A stretch of DNA of 22,122 nucleotides from Desulfobacterales bacterium. Lineage in GTDB: Bacteria; Desulfobacterota; Desulfobacteria; Desulfobacterales; Desulfobacteraceae. The notes beneath the pieces were generated by a model, which saw only the letters and a list, made by a program, of their open reading frames with translations, did not search any database and was not told the origin of the DNA. The number at the start of each line of letters is the position of its first letter. Positions within the stretch are counted from its first letter, which is position 1. The position numbers were made by a program, and so were the translations under genes. The stretch spans positions 1 through 22,122 of the forward strand of contig JAKSAU010000794.1 in the NCBI GenBank assembly GCA_022361535.1. Reading direction: 5' to 3'. Shown in pieces: positions 8,177-16,101 of the stretch.

Positions 8177-8733
8177 CAATCTTCTCCTGTCTTTTCCTGG
8201 TCAATTACAGCTTTGACTGCCGATTCCATTTGCTGCACCAGGCTGCGGGCCAGATCAAGATCTTTTTGAATTACCTGCCGGTCCGGGGTCATTTGCAAAG
8301 GAGCGTATCTGAAAGGGTCACAATGGTCTTGGAACCGATTGATATCTGATTTCAAGTCTGAAGGGATGACCTTAATCTGTTTGACAGCACGGGCCAGTTC
8401 TTGTGAGGTCATTTCCAGGCAGTTTAGTCCAAACGTCCCACTTATATAAGTTTTAACGATGCGACCCAGCTCAAAATAAAAAGACTTGGCATCTTCCCCA
8501 GGATTTTCTCCAAGCTGATTTAAAGATTTTGATGCAGTCTCATAGGCAGGAATTAAAGGAATAGAGACAGCTGGTGCAGCTTTTTTCTTTCGTTTTTTGA
8601 GAAAAAACCGAATAGCAAGTACTACAAGAACTGCCAAAAGAACGCCGGCACAGACCCACAACCCTGTTTTGAGCACTGCCGGATCAATGCCTGTCATGAC
8701 TGGCGGCCGTATGTCGTGAATATCCTGCATCAT
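8176..8733 (-). CDS. DUF4381-like single-pass membrane protein of the MoxR-Bat cluster
   Basis: This 185-residue protein has a short N-terminal segment, one transmembrane helix (about 24-45), a very basic stop-transfer stretch (KKRKKKA) and a cytoplasmic helical domain of about 135 residues. The layout and position between DUF58 and BatA match the DUF4381-type proteins commonly found in MoxR-VWA operons. The family assignment rests on context and architecture rather than a signature motif. The ATG overlaps the DUF58 stop by four bases (ATGA), the classic coupled arrangement, and its stop shares one base with the BatA ATG. Function unknown; probably a structural subunit of the membrane complex. 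Confidence 0.8.
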   Translation of the reverse strand: MMQDIHDIRPPVMTGIDPAVLKTGLWVCAGVLLAVLVVLAIRFFLKKRKKKAAPAVSIPLIPAYETASKSLNQLGENPGEDAKSFYFELGRIVKTYISGTFGLNCLEMTSQELARAVKQIKVIPSDLKSDINRFQDHCDPFRYAPLQMTPDRQVIQKDLDLARSLVQQMESAVKAVIDQEKTGED

Positions 8734-9608
8734 CTCTGGCGTCTCTCTCTAAGCCTGAAATATCGGGTTAGAACTTCTGATACTGCATCCGATGTCTTTA
8801 TATCCACCAAATCAACCTTGGCACGTGAAAAAACACCTGGGGTCTGGTCGTGAATGTCTGTTTTGGTTCGTGTAAACCAATCTCGGGTCTTTTTGCTTCC
8901 CGCATCAACAAGGCAGGTGCCTCCTGTTTCAAAATCACGCACGCTTACAATTCCGGAATCCGGAAGATGAAAAGCACCGGTATCATAGACACGCATACCC
9001 ACGACTTCATGACGGCGGCAAAGCAGTTTCAGGCTCTGCTCATAATCCCTTGACAAATAATCTGATATCACAAAGGCAAAACTGCGCTTTTTACAAACCC
9101 TGGACATGAAGTCCAATGCTGCCCGGATATCTGTACCTTGCGCTTTGGGCACAAAAGTAAATATTTCCTTGATGACCCGCCAGACATGTGCAGCCCCTTT
9201 TTTGGGGGGAATATACTTTTCAACCTGGTCTGTAAAAAAAATCACGCCGACCTTGTCGTTGTTCTTAATAGCATTAAATGCCAAGACAGAAGCCAACTCC
9301 GCAACTTTTTCAAGTTTTCTGCCAAAACGGGTCCCAAACGCCAGGGAAGCACTCATGTCAATGAGCAGCATGACAATGGACTCACGCTCTTCCCTGTATA
9401 CCTTAACAAAGACCCTGCCCATGCGGGCGGAGACATTCCAGTCAATGCTTTTAACATCATCGCCGGGCGCGTATTCTCTGACTTCTTCAAACTCTATGCC
9501 CGATCCCCTGAACACAGACCGGTACTGCCCGGCCATAAGGGTATTTACGGTCTTCCGGGATTTGATATGAATCTGCTTGATCTTTTTTATGATATGGGCG
9601 GGAATCAT
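8730..9608 (-). CDS. DUF58-domain VWA-like protein of the MoxR cluster
   Basis: This cytoplasmic protein of 292 residues carries the DUF58 signature, with RGSGIEFEEVREYAPGDD (34-51) continuing into SIDWNVSAR (54-62). A VWA-like core follows with DMSAS (84-88), which keeps a DxSxS-like metal motif. DUF58 proteins sit next to MoxR ATPases across bacteria and probably link the ATPase to membrane VWA clients. The ATG at 9608 was chosen: it is seven bases past the moxR stop and the protein then begins like its relatives. A longer 329-residue reading would begin inside moxR and adds a Pro/Lys-rich stretch unlike the family. The stop overlaps the next gene by four bases. Confidence 0.93.
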   Translation of the reverse strand: MIPAHIIKKIKQIHIKSRKTVNTLMAGQYRSVFRGSGIEFEEVREYAPGDDVKSIDWNVSARMGRVFVKVYREERESIVMLLIDMSASLAFGTRFGRKLEKVAELASVLAFNAIKNNDKVGVIFFTDQVEKYIPPKKGAAHVWRVIKEIFTFVPKAQGTDIRAALDFMSRVCKKRSFAFVISDYLSRDYEQSLKLLCRRHEVVGMRVYDTGAFHLPDSGIVSVRDFETGGTCLVDAGSKKTRDWFTRTKTDIHDQTPGVFSRAKVDLVDIKTSDAVSEVLTRYFRLRERRQR

Positions 9609-9615
9609 CTTAAGA

Positions 9616-10590
9616 TCAGGGCACCTCCACAGAATCAAACAAGTCGGTAACCACCTCTTCGGTAGTGATTTCTTCGGCCTCTGCTTCAAAGGAGAGCAAA
9701 ATCCTGTGACGGAGTACATCAGGCCCCGCGATCTTGATATCCTGGGGTGTCACATAGGCCCGGCCAGCAAGAAAAGCTGTTACCCGGGCAGCTTTAGCAA
9801 GAAATATTGTGGCCCGGGGAGAGGCCCCAAACTCTATATAATGACCTGTTTCCATATTATAGGCATCAGGATTCCGGGTGGCGAAAACAAGGTCAACAAT
9901 ATACTCTTTGAGTTTTTCATCCACATAGATCTGGTCCACCAACCGTGTCATGTCAGCCAATTCTTCACAGGAAATTACCGGCTGAATCTCACCTGCAGCA
10001 GAAAAACTTGTCATTTTAAGAATTTCAAGTTCCTGGGCCCGATCAGGATAATCAACAAGCACCTTGAGCATGAAACGGTCCACCTGGGCTTCCGGCAGGG
10101 GATATGTGCCTTCCTGTTCAATTGGATTCTGGGTTGCCAAAACCAGGAACGGGGACGGCAGGGCATAGGTGGTATCCCCAATGGTAACCTGTTTTTCCTC
10201 CATGGCTTCAAGCAGGGCAGACTGGACCTTTGACGGAGCCCGGTTAATCTCGTCAGCCAGAATAATGTGGTTAAATAACGGTCCTTTTCTTGTAATAAAA
10301 TCCGTTGTTTTCGGCCGATAAATCTCGGTGCCGGTCAAGTCGGCAGGCAGCAGATCCGGTGTAAACTGAATCCGTTTAAAATCTGCCTGGATAGCTGCGG
10401 CCAATGCTTTTACAGCAGAGGTTTTTGCAAGACCGGGCACACCTTCAATAAGAACATGGCCACCGGTAAGCAGGCCGGTCAAAAGACCATCTACCAATTT
10501 TTCCTGACCCACAAGGGATTTGCCGACCTCATTGCGTATGCGGCTCACCAGAAGATGGGCCTGTTCAATGGCTTTGGTTATCTCTTCCAT
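9616..10590 (-). CDS. MoxR-family AAA+ ATPase
   Basis: The 324-residue cytoplasmic AAA+ chaperone has Walker A GVPGLAKT (50-57), Walker B ending in Asp113-Glu114, sensor Asn155 in ATQNP, and the PEAQVDRF segment with an arginine-finger candidate Arg172. These are the hallmarks of the MoxR branch, which uses ATP to remodel or metallate VWA-domain partners. It is the first gene of the operon with DUF58, BatA and fused BatB-BatC, which are its expected partners. The ATG at 10590 has AAAGGA ten bases upstream. A strong promoter and a GC-rich hairpin lie in the 130 bases between it and the TetR gene. Identification secure; client inferred from neighbours. Confidence 0.96.
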   Translation of the reverse strand: MEEITKAIEQAHLLVSRIRNEVGKSLVGQEKLVDGLLTGLLTGGHVLIEGVPGLAKTSAVKALAAAIQADFKRIQFTPDLLPADLTGTEIYRPKTTDFITRKGPLFNHIILADEINRAPSKVQSALLEAMEEKQVTIGDTTYALPSPFLVLATQNPIEQEGTYPLPEAQVDRFMLKVLVDYPDRAQELEILKMTSFSAAGEIQPVISCEELADMTRLVDQIYVDEKLKEYIVDLVFATRNPDAYNMETGHYIEFGASPRATIFLAKAARVTAFLAGRAYVTPQDIKIAGPDVLRHRILLSFEAEAEEITTEEVVTDLFDSVEVP

Positions 10591-10610
10591 GACATTCCAA
10601 TCCTTTATTT

Positions 10611-10638
10611 CCCGAGCCTGGCGCCAGCCGGGCTCGGG
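10611..10638. promoter_or_regulatory. GC-rich hairpin in the moxR leader
   Basis: CCCGAGCC (10611-10618) pairs perfectly with GGCTCGGG (10631-10638), and the loop contains the self-complementary TGGCGCCA. No T-tract directly follows on either strand, so it is not a standard terminator. It lies between the predicted transcription start and the moxR ribosome-binding site, where it could affect mRNA stability or translation. It could also be a remnant stop signal for the upstream TetR gene. Confidence 0.6.
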
Positions 10639-10659
10639 TCAAGACAATTTTTTGCTCTA

Positions 10660-10687
10660 AATATAGTCAGCCGTATTCAGGTGTCAA
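10660..10687 (-). promoter_or_regulatory. Sigma-70-type promoter of the moxR-bat operon
   Basis: On the minus strand a perfect TTGACA (-35, 10682-10687) is separated by 16 bases from TATATT (-10, 10660-10665). A start near 10653 gives a leader of about 63 bases to the moxR ATG. This is the best promoter match I see in the window, and it lies wholly between the TetR stop and moxR. Confidence 0.8.
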
Positions 10688-10721
10688 TATACACAGGTGC
10701 CCAGTACCCGGGATGGGTGGA

Positions 10722-11339
10722 TCAGGCACCTAAAAGCTGTTTTGAATATATTGCTGAAGTTAGTTTAACAATCTTAAAAATATGATCCCGGACAACCTGT
10801 CTGTCTTTGAACGGAGAATTCCTGAACGTCATGAGAATGCCTGTGATAGAGGCGATAAATGAGTGGGAATAGAGTCTTGCATTCTCTTCGGTCAAGCCGT
10901 GGCGCTCCAGGAGTTTGGTAAACAAGTCAAAGAAGATCTTGGTCACAGACTCAAATTTGCCTATAACCGGATTGGCAAGGTCATCTTTCAGCATGAGATA
11001 GGTCATCATCTGAAAGCTGGATTCATTTTCAACAAGGTGACCAACAAACTTTACGGCAAACTCTTCAATGCTTGCCGGCTCATCCTTTTCCACCAACAAC
11101 TCAAACTGCTTGGATGCAGAGGAAATTTCCTGGATGAAAGCCTCGTTGAATAACTCCTCCTGGCTGGGAAAATACCTGTAAATTGTTGCCGGAGAAATCC
11201 CGGCTTCGTCAGCCACCTCCCGCATTCCAACCTCATAAAACGGTTTTTTGGCGAACAGGGCCAGGGCGGATTCAATTACAATCTGTTTTCTTGCCTCTTT
11301 CTCTCTCTCTTTCAGTTCTGCAAATCTTGATTCAGCCAC
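10722..11339 (-). CDS. TetR/AcrR-family transcriptional regulator
   Basis: This is a 205-residue one-component repressor. The N-terminal TetR DNA-binding domain runs over about 17-63. Its helix-turn-helix lies near 40-59 and includes VADEAGISPATIYRYFPSQE, a highly typical recognition segment. The C-terminal helical domain (about 75-200) would bind an unknown ligand and dimerise. The start is a GTG at 11339 with AAGG eight bases upstream. It sits between the MFS exporter gene (same strand, upstream) and the moxR operon, so either could be its target. An AGGTGCC/GGCACCT inverted repeat (10695-10701 / 10725-10731) spans its stop codon and may help end transcription. Ligand not deducible. Confidence 0.93.
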   Translation of the reverse strand: MAESRFAELKEREKEARKQIVIESALALFAKKPFYEVGMREVADEAGISPATIYRYFPSQEELFNEAFIQEISSASKQFELLVEKDEPASIEEFAVKFVGHLVENESSFQMMTYLMLKDDLANPVIGKFESVTKIFFDLFTKLLERHGLTEENARLYSHSFIASITGILMTFRNSPFKDRQVVRDHIFKIVKLTSAIYSKQLLGA

Positions 11340-11405
11340 AAATTTTACCTTACGTTTTTTTGATTAGATTTTCGTGATTTTTAGGCGTAACATTGTTCTA
11401 ACGAT

Positions 11406-11434
11406 TCATTATCATTTGTATTTACATCTGACAA
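11406..11434 (-). promoter_or_regulatory. Possible promoter of the TetR gene
   Basis: On the minus strand TTGTCA (11429-11434) lies 17 bases from TAATGA (11406-11411), about 65 bases before the GTG. The -35 is good and the -10 only moderate. The gap between the MFS stop and TetR start is AT-rich and I see no clear operator in it. Confidence 0.4.
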
Positions 11435-11511
11435 GGCAAAACCAGACACTAATTTTTCTTCGTAAACGCTAATTTTCTTTCCTATACCTGTTCGCTAAAA
11501 AAACAAAAAAA

Positions 11512-12723
11512 TTAATCAGTCAAAATACAAGCCTCCCTCTCCTTTGTATTGTCCGGACTTATAGCAACCCGATTGATGATAGAAAGCACAGATGCTGCTA
11601 TAACTGCAAACACAACAAAAAGTACTGATGTATACACATACACGGTACCGACCTGGTACAACTCGATGACCTGTTTATTGATCAGTGTGCCAAGGGTTCC
11701 CCCGGACAGCCAGCAAAAAGACATCAACGACATGATCGTCCCCTTAAGATCGGGAATCAGGCTCTGGACTGCATTAATGTAAGCAGAGTGGATGGAAACA
11801 AAGGATAATCCCCATATAAAAAACGCAGCAGCAAAACCCCATGTCGCCGTCGTAAAAGAAAGGCAATAAATAGATACGCTTCCGCATACCCCTGCTATGG
11901 CACATACGCGGAAAATAGACAAACGCCTCACATATCCGGATAATCCGGAACTTGCGATCCCCCCGGTTCCAAAAAGAGATAAAACCGCACCGATTTGAAG
12001 CAGATTAAGATCTGTTGTACTTCTGAGCAGTTCCCCGGTAAATGAAAATGCTCCGGCAACGATGATGCCGCCTGTTCCAACGAGAAGAAAGCAACAAAGG
12101 ACAAGGCGGTTGTTCAATACCTGTGGATACATTTTTAAAATGCTCAGTTTCTCTTTTGTCGGTGCCAAATGGTCCAGCCTGAATAACAGCCAGAACGCAA
12201 CACCCAGCTCAGCCATACCGTAAAGAAGGTAAACGCTTTTCCAAGAGAAATAATAGGAAAGCCCGCCTCCGATAAAAGCTGCCGAAGCGCCTCCCAGGAT
12301 CATAATTCCGATCATTGAGGTGATTGCTTTCTGCCTTTTGTTCTCTGTGAAGACTTCTCCAATGATTGCAACAGAAACCGGCATGATACCTGCGGCAAAA
12401 GCCCCATTAAACATCCTGTAAAAAATCAGGGCCGAAAGGCTATCTGCCAAAAAGCAAAGGCAACTGAAAATAGAAGTACCAAATGAACAAAGGATTATAA
12501 TTTTTGTCCTGCCATAACGGTCCCCAAGTGGGCCGAATACCAGGTTGAACAAAGCAAACGCCCCCATATAAGATGTTACTGACAATGCCGCAGATGTGAC
12601 CGTTATTTTCAAGTCCGCTGATATGGAGACCAACAACGGAGCGCTTGAATAAATATCCCCGCTGGTTAAAAAGCCCATGGCGCTCAATAAAAAAAGTATG
12701 GTTTTCGGATTATCTTTTTGCAT
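11512..12723 (-). CDS. MFS efflux transporter (Bcr/CflA or DHA1-like)
   Basis: A 403-residue inner-membrane protein with about twelve hydrophobic helices, the standard size for a major facilitator drug:H+ antiporter. Motif A of the family is visible in the first cytoplasmic loop (about 63-74, GPLGDRYGRTK), and the second half has a matching loop with the degenerate SGYVRR. The ATG at 12723 has GAGAGG six bases upstream. It is divergent from a sigma-54 activator, and a -24/-12 promoter lies about 115 bases upstream of its start, which implies control by that regulator. It is separated from TetR by about 170 AT-rich bases. Substrate unknown; sugar or metabolite export cannot be excluded. Confidence 0.9.
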   Translation of the reverse strand: MQKDNPKTILFLLSAMGFLTSGDIYSSAPLLVSISADLKITVTSAALSVTSYMGAFALFNLVFGPLGDRYGRTKIIILCSFGTSIFSCLCFLADSLSALIFYRMFNGAFAAGIMPVSVAIIGEVFTENKRQKAITSMIGIMILGGASAAFIGGGLSYYFSWKSVYLLYGMAELGVAFWLLFRLDHLAPTKEKLSILKMYPQVLNNRLVLCCFLLVGTGGIIVAGAFSFTGELLRSTTDLNLLQIGAVLSLFGTGGIASSGLSGYVRRLSIFRVCAIAGVCGSVSIYCLSFTTATWGFAAAFFIWGLSFVSIHSAYINAVQSLIPDLKGTIMSLMSFCWLSGGTLGTLINKQVIELYQVGTVYVYTSVLFVVFAVIAASVLSIINRVAISPDNTKEREACILTD

Positions 12724-12793
12724 TTAATACCTCTCGATTTTAGATTCTTTTGCACTAACTCATCTGGATGATCTACAGTTTACTTAATGAAAG

Positions 12794-12811
12794 AAGGCCT
12801 TTTGAGGCCTT
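12794..12811. other. Small hairpin in the MFS 5' leader
   Basis: AAGGCC (12794-12799) pairs with GGCCTT (12806-12811) around a six-base loop. It lies between the predicted sigma-54 start and the exporter ATG. No T-tract of useful length follows on either strand, so it is recorded as a hairpin, not a terminator. Confidence 0.45.
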
Positions 12812-12848
12812 TGCTAAAACAGTATTGGTTATATTCAAATCCATTAGT

Positions 12849-12864
12849 AGCAAGGGGCGTACCT
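12849..12864 (-). promoter_or_regulatory. Sigma-54 (-24/-12) promoter for the MFS gene
   Basis: Read on the minus strand the site is AGGTACGCCCCTTGCT. It differs from the family consensus TGGCACG-N4-TTGCW at two positions and keeps GG and GC exactly ten bases apart (GG 12862-12863, GC 12850-12851). Transcription would start near 12839 and give a leader of about 115 bases to the exporter ATG. The gene on the other side encodes a sigma-54 activator. Confidence 0.75.
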
Positions 12865-12924
12865 AAAGAATAATAAGTAGTAATTACAAGCTCTTTTGAC
12901 TTCATATGATATCAAGAGAAGATA

Positions 12925-13042
12925 AAGTTAACGTTTTTATCCGAAACTTAACGTTAACCGTTAACTTAAACACAATTTGTTTGCACATGTTTTTAATTTA
13001 ATGTAGTAATAGAAGACATTTATATGTATCTTTAGGTTAACG
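12925..13042. promoter_or_regulatory. Cluster of GTTAACG sites, probable activator binding region
   Basis: The heptamer GTTAACG or its complement CGTTAAC occurs at 12927-12933, 12952-12958, 12959-12965 and 13036-13042. AAGTTAACG (12925-12933) and CGTTAACTT (12959-12967) form an inverted pair. Three sites lie about 65-105 bases upstream of the -24 element, the usual place for sigma-54 enhancer sites. The fourth lies just before the regulator's own start and may mediate autoregulation. This, the -24/-12 promoter and the leader hairpin are the recognisable content of the 352-base gap 12724-13075. Confidence 0.6.
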
Positions 13043-13075
13043 ATTTATAACTCGAGAAAAAATCAGGAGTCATTG

Positions 13076-14464
13076 TTGAAGCCACTTAGCAGCACAATCA
13101 CAGAGCACCTTTTTTTATCCCATCTTCTGGATACAATTTCAGACGGTGTGTATGCCATGGAGCCGGACGGCAAAATCTCAATTTGGAGCAAGTCCATGGA
13201 AAAGATAAGCGGATATACAGCCGAAGAGGCCGTTGGCAATACATGCAGCCTGCTCAAGCCTTACAGTTGGATCGGAACAAAAGGCGTAAGGGATCCGAGT
13301 AAATGTGCAACGTTCAAAGGTACGCCCACCGGCAGCAGAGAGTGTTTTATCCGGCACAAAGACGGCCATGATATCCCGGTCATAAAAAATGCAACCCCGA
13401 TATCAGATGAAAAAGGGCAGCTTATTGGTGTTATTGAATCGGTTACCAGCTTGTCAGGTATTGAAAAAGGCAGGTTGCTGGCCAAAGACCTTGATACGGC
13501 TGATCAGTGCAGACTGGACAAAATTATTGGAAAAAGCGACTGCATTCAGAACGTTTACACAGCTATAAAGGCTACGGCGTCAAGTAACGCAACCATACTG
13601 ATTGAGGGAGAAAGTGGTACCGGAAAAGAACTGGTTGCAAGTTCTGTTCATTATCGATCAGCCCGTTCTAATGGACCTTTTGTAATAGTTAACTGCTCTG
13701 CATTGTCTGAATCCCTTCTGGAAAGTGAACTCTTCGGCCATACCAAAGGCGCTTTTACAGGGGCATCCTCTGACCGTACCGGACGGCTTGAAAAAGCAGA
13801 TAAGGGAACTATATTCCTTGACGAAATCGGGGAACTGAGCCCCTTGGTCCAGGTCAAACTTTTGCGGGTACTTCAGGAAAAAACCATAGAGCGCCTGGGA
13901 GAATCAAAGCCAAGGCATCTTGATATCAGGGTAATTACGGCAACCAACAGGGATCTTTATGCCTTAGTTAAAGAAGGAAAATTCAGGGAAGATCTTTATT
14001 ATCGGTTAAAAGTATTTCCTATACATGTACCTCCCCTTCGCGACCGGAAAACCGATATCCCACTTCTTGTACACCATTTTTGCAACCGATTAAGTGCAGA
14101 AACCGGTAAGGACATTCAAAAAGTTTCTCCCAAAGCCATGCAATTGCTTTTGGATCACCCATGGCCTGGTAATGTCAGGGAACTTGAAAATGCAATAGAA
14201 CACGCATTTGTTCTGTGCACCGGACGTACCATCCTGCCAGATCACCTGCCCCTGGAAATCCGGGAGACGGCATTTTTGCAACATGAACCTAAAACTGTCA
14301 TGCCGCAAATCAGGGTAAGATCGTCTCTCACAAAGGACTTGCTGATCACCAAGCTTAAAGAATCAGGCTGGAATAAAGCTCAAGCAGCACGGGCTCTTGG
14401 CATCAGCAGAACTTCTGTATGGAAACGAATGAAGCAATGGGAGATCCCGCTGCAAAAGCCGTAA
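13076..14464 (+). CDS. Sigma-54-dependent activator: PAS, AAA+ and Fis-type HTH
   Basis: This is a 462-residue bacterial enhancer-binding protein. Residues about 12-125 form a PAS sensor domain with cysteines at 57, 77 and 90. The AAA+ domain has Walker A GESGTGKE (178-185), the sigma-54-contacting GAFTGA loop (225-230) and Walker B ending FLDE (near 250). WPGNVREL (near 363-370) ends that domain. A Fis-like helix-turn-helix occupies about 433-452. There is no receiver domain or transmembrane helix, so it should sense an intracellular signal directly. The start is probably TTG at 13076, six bases after AGGAG; a TTG one codon earlier is too close to that site. The divergent MFS gene with a -24/-12 promoter is its likely target. 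The ligand is unknown. Confidence 0.95.
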   Translation: MKPLSSTITEHLFLSHLLDTISDGVYAMEPDGKISIWSKSMEKISGYTAEEAVGNTCSLLKPYSWIGTKGVRDPSKCATFKGTPTGSRECFIRHKDGHDIPVIKNATPISDEKGQLIGVIESVTSLSGIEKGRLLAKDLDTADQCRLDKIIGKSDCIQNVYTAIKATASSNATILIEGESGTGKELVASSVHYRSARSNGPFVIVNCSALSESLLESELFGHTKGAFTGASSDRTGRLEKADKGTIFLDEIGELSPLVQVKLLRVLQEKTIERLGESKPRHLDIRVITATNRDLYALVKEGKFREDLYYRLKVFPIHVPPLRDRKTDIPLLVHHFCNRLSAETGKDIQKVSPKAMQLLLDHPWPGNVRELENAIEHAFVLCTGRTILPDHLPLEIRETAFLQHEPKTVMPQIRVRSSLTKDLLITKLKESGWNKAQAARALGISRTSVWKRMKQWEIPLQKP

Positions 14465-14564
14465 ATATCGTTAAAAGTATCAACATAGTTTAGGGAATGC
14501 ACCTTTTCAATCAGGCAGGCATTTGTCAAACGATCTTATTGTTAAAAAGAATATAGCTGCCCCT

Positions 14565-15476
14565 TTACGTGAGAGGAATGTGTTTGAATTTTTCAATTGC
14601 AGATAAAAATGCTGCGATAAGCCTTTCCTCCTTTCGGCTATCCAGACAAGCCAGGCACAAAGGAATTTCCATGACTGCGTCATCAAATTGAGCATCTTCA
14701 GGGCCGTCCCAAAACACAGCCCAACCGTTGTCCACCAGTTTTAAAGCCTGGTCTTCACGCATGAGTGCAGCACCAGTACCTGATTTGACAAGTTCCTCAA
14801 CTATTTTTTCATCCACGGCATCAGCAGTCGCTTTCAACTTTAGATTTTCCCTGTCCAAACGTTCTTGAAAGGCGCTGTGAAAAGGACAGGCATGTCGGGT
14901 CCATACCCAGGGAAACTTAACCAGTTCAGCCAGTGGTGAATTTGCTAACCCAGAAATTTTACCTGCTGGTAAAACAACACGGATACGAGATTTGGCCAGG
15001 ATAAGGGAATGGATTCCCAACTCGTGAAACTGCCCAAAGTGGAACCCAAGATCAATAGTTCCTTTTTTAAGTATGCCAGGGGTGGAATAGGTTTGAGTTT
15101 CAATATAAGTTAAGGACACTTTGGGCAGAGCTTCTGACATCCATTGACTCAACCCGGACAAATTTAAATACCCCGGATCTGTATTGATTCCTATATTCAC
15201 AGTTCCGGACAAGGTCTGGCTCAGGCGGCTGGCTTTGCCCGACAGATCTTTCGCCGCCCCATCAAGTTTTTTTGCCGAGATCAGCAAATGCTCTCCTTCA
15301 GGGGTGAGGGTCATTCCTTTTGTACTTCGTTTGAACAGGACCACACCAAATTCGTTCTCCAGGGACTTGATCTGGGAACTTACTGCCGATGGGCTTTGGT
15401 GTGTGGCCTTTGCTGCATGTGTCAGATTCAACGCCTCTGCCACGGCAATGAAAGATCGGATCTGGTATAATTCCAT
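14565..15476 (-). CDS. LysR-family transcriptional regulator
   Basis: This 303-residue LysR regulator starts MELYQIRSFIAVAEALNLT, the standard opening of the winged helix-turn-helix (HTH about 18-37, including the segment AAKATHQSPSAVSSQIKSLE). The C-terminal co-inducer-binding domain covers about 90-295. The ATG at 15476 has GGAG five bases upstream. A longer reading from a TTG at 15533 has no ribosome-binding site and is disfavoured. It is divergent from the DUF2284-MBL-VOC-deaminase operon with a dyad-symmetric box in the shared region, so it probably controls that operon. It is convergent with the sigma-54 activator gene, about 100 bases apart, with no obvious terminator between. Confidence 0.94.
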   Translation of the reverse strand: MELYQIRSFIAVAEALNLTHAAKATHQSPSAVSSQIKSLENEFGVVLFKRSTKGMTLTPEGEHLLISAKKLDGAAKDLSGKASRLSQTLSGTVNIGINTDPGYLNLSGLSQWMSEALPKVSLTYIETQTYSTPGILKKGTIDLGFHFGQFHELGIHSLILAKSRIRVVLPAGKISGLANSPLAELVKFPWVWTRHACPFHSAFQERLDRENLKLKATADAVDEKIVEELVKSGTGAALMREDQALKLVDNGWAVFWDGPEDAQFDDAVMEIPLCLACLDSRKEERLIAAFLSAIEKFKHIPLT

Positions 15477-15516
15477 ACGGGCTCCAGCGTTCGAAAATAT
15501 TGAACGCAATGTTTGA

Positions 15517-15536
15517 TTAATGTCCATAGACAATAA
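15517..15536. promoter_or_regulatory. Candidate LysR binding box
   Basis: The dyad TTA-N-TGTC-N4-GACA-N-TAA fits the T-N11-A logic of LysR sites. It lies between the divergent LysR and DUF2284 genes, about 10 bases upstream of a GATAAT -10 candidate (15548-15553) for the plus-strand operon. Candidate only; the symmetry is clear. Confidence 0.55.
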
Positions 15537-15590
15537 AGGGGTTTGTCTGATAATTCAACCGCAAAGCCAAACTTACCCCAAGGAGAAGCT

Positions 15591-16088
15591 ATGGAAAAAT
15601 ATATTGAACTGGCCAAAAAAATGAATATGGTCAATGCGAAGTTATTGTCACAAGAACAGATGGTTTTTGACATTCGGGCCCTGCTCAAATGCCATTGGGG
15701 ATGTGAAAATCATGATAACAAAAGCTACAAGTGCCAAAAACGGGATACAAACCTGAACGACCGGATGGCCATGGTCAAAAAATACGATAAAATTCTCCTG
15801 GTACATGGGCACGACGGTCACGATGTAAGCCGTGCGGTATTGAAAATTGAACGCCAGGCTTTTCTAGACGGTTACCACCTGGCCTTTGGTATCCGATACT
15901 GCAGCCTGTGCAAAGCCTGTGCAGTGGATGAGGGGAACGAATGCATCCAGCCTCTAAAAGTCAGACCCTGTGAGGCCATATTCGGGATCGACGTATACAG
16001 AACCGCGGCCTTAAACGACTTACCCTGCTATCCTTTGAAGGATAAGGATGAACCCCAAAACCGGTATGGTTTTGTCTGCATTGATTAA
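15591..16088 (+). CDS. DUF2284 Cys-rich predicted metal-binding protein
   Basis: A 165-residue cytoplasmic protein of the DUF2284 type, annotated in the family as a predicted metal-binding protein. It has ten cysteines. Residues 34, 38 and 48 form a first cluster (CHWGC, then one nine residues on). CSLCKAC (104-110) and Cys118 form a ferredoxin-like CxxCxxC-x7-C cluster. Further cysteines are at 127, 146 and 163. An iron-sulfur cluster is likely but not proven. The ATG at 15591 has a strong AAGGAG five bases upstream. An extension of 16 residues from a TTG is less likely. It is the first gene of a four-gene operon, 13 bases from the next start. Confidence 0.85.
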   Translation: MEKYIELAKKMNMVNAKLLSQEQMVFDIRALLKCHWGCENHDNKSYKCQKRDTNLNDRMAMVKKYDKILLVHGHDGHDVSRAVLKIERQAFLDGYHLAFGIRYCSLCKACAVDEGNECIQPLKVRPCEAIFGIDVYRTAALNDLPCYPLKDKDEPQNRYGFVCID

Positions 16089-16101
16089 AGAGGAAAACGC
16101 C

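Noticed and set aside
9609..9719. Extended 37-residue N-terminus for the DUF58 protein
   Set aside because: It lies inside moxR, is Pro/Lys/Trp-rich and unlike the family. The ATG at 9608 starts a normal DUF58 N-terminus seven bases after the moxR stop.
12794..12811. Intrinsic terminator in the sigma-54/MFS intergenic region
   Set aside because: The stem is only six pairs and no T-tract follows on either strand. It lies in a divergent promoter region where a terminator is not expected.
15477..15533. Longer LysR protein from a TTG at 15533
   Set aside because: There is no ribosome-binding site and it would overlap the operator. LysR proteins normally start where the ATG at 15476 starts, and GGAG precedes that codon.
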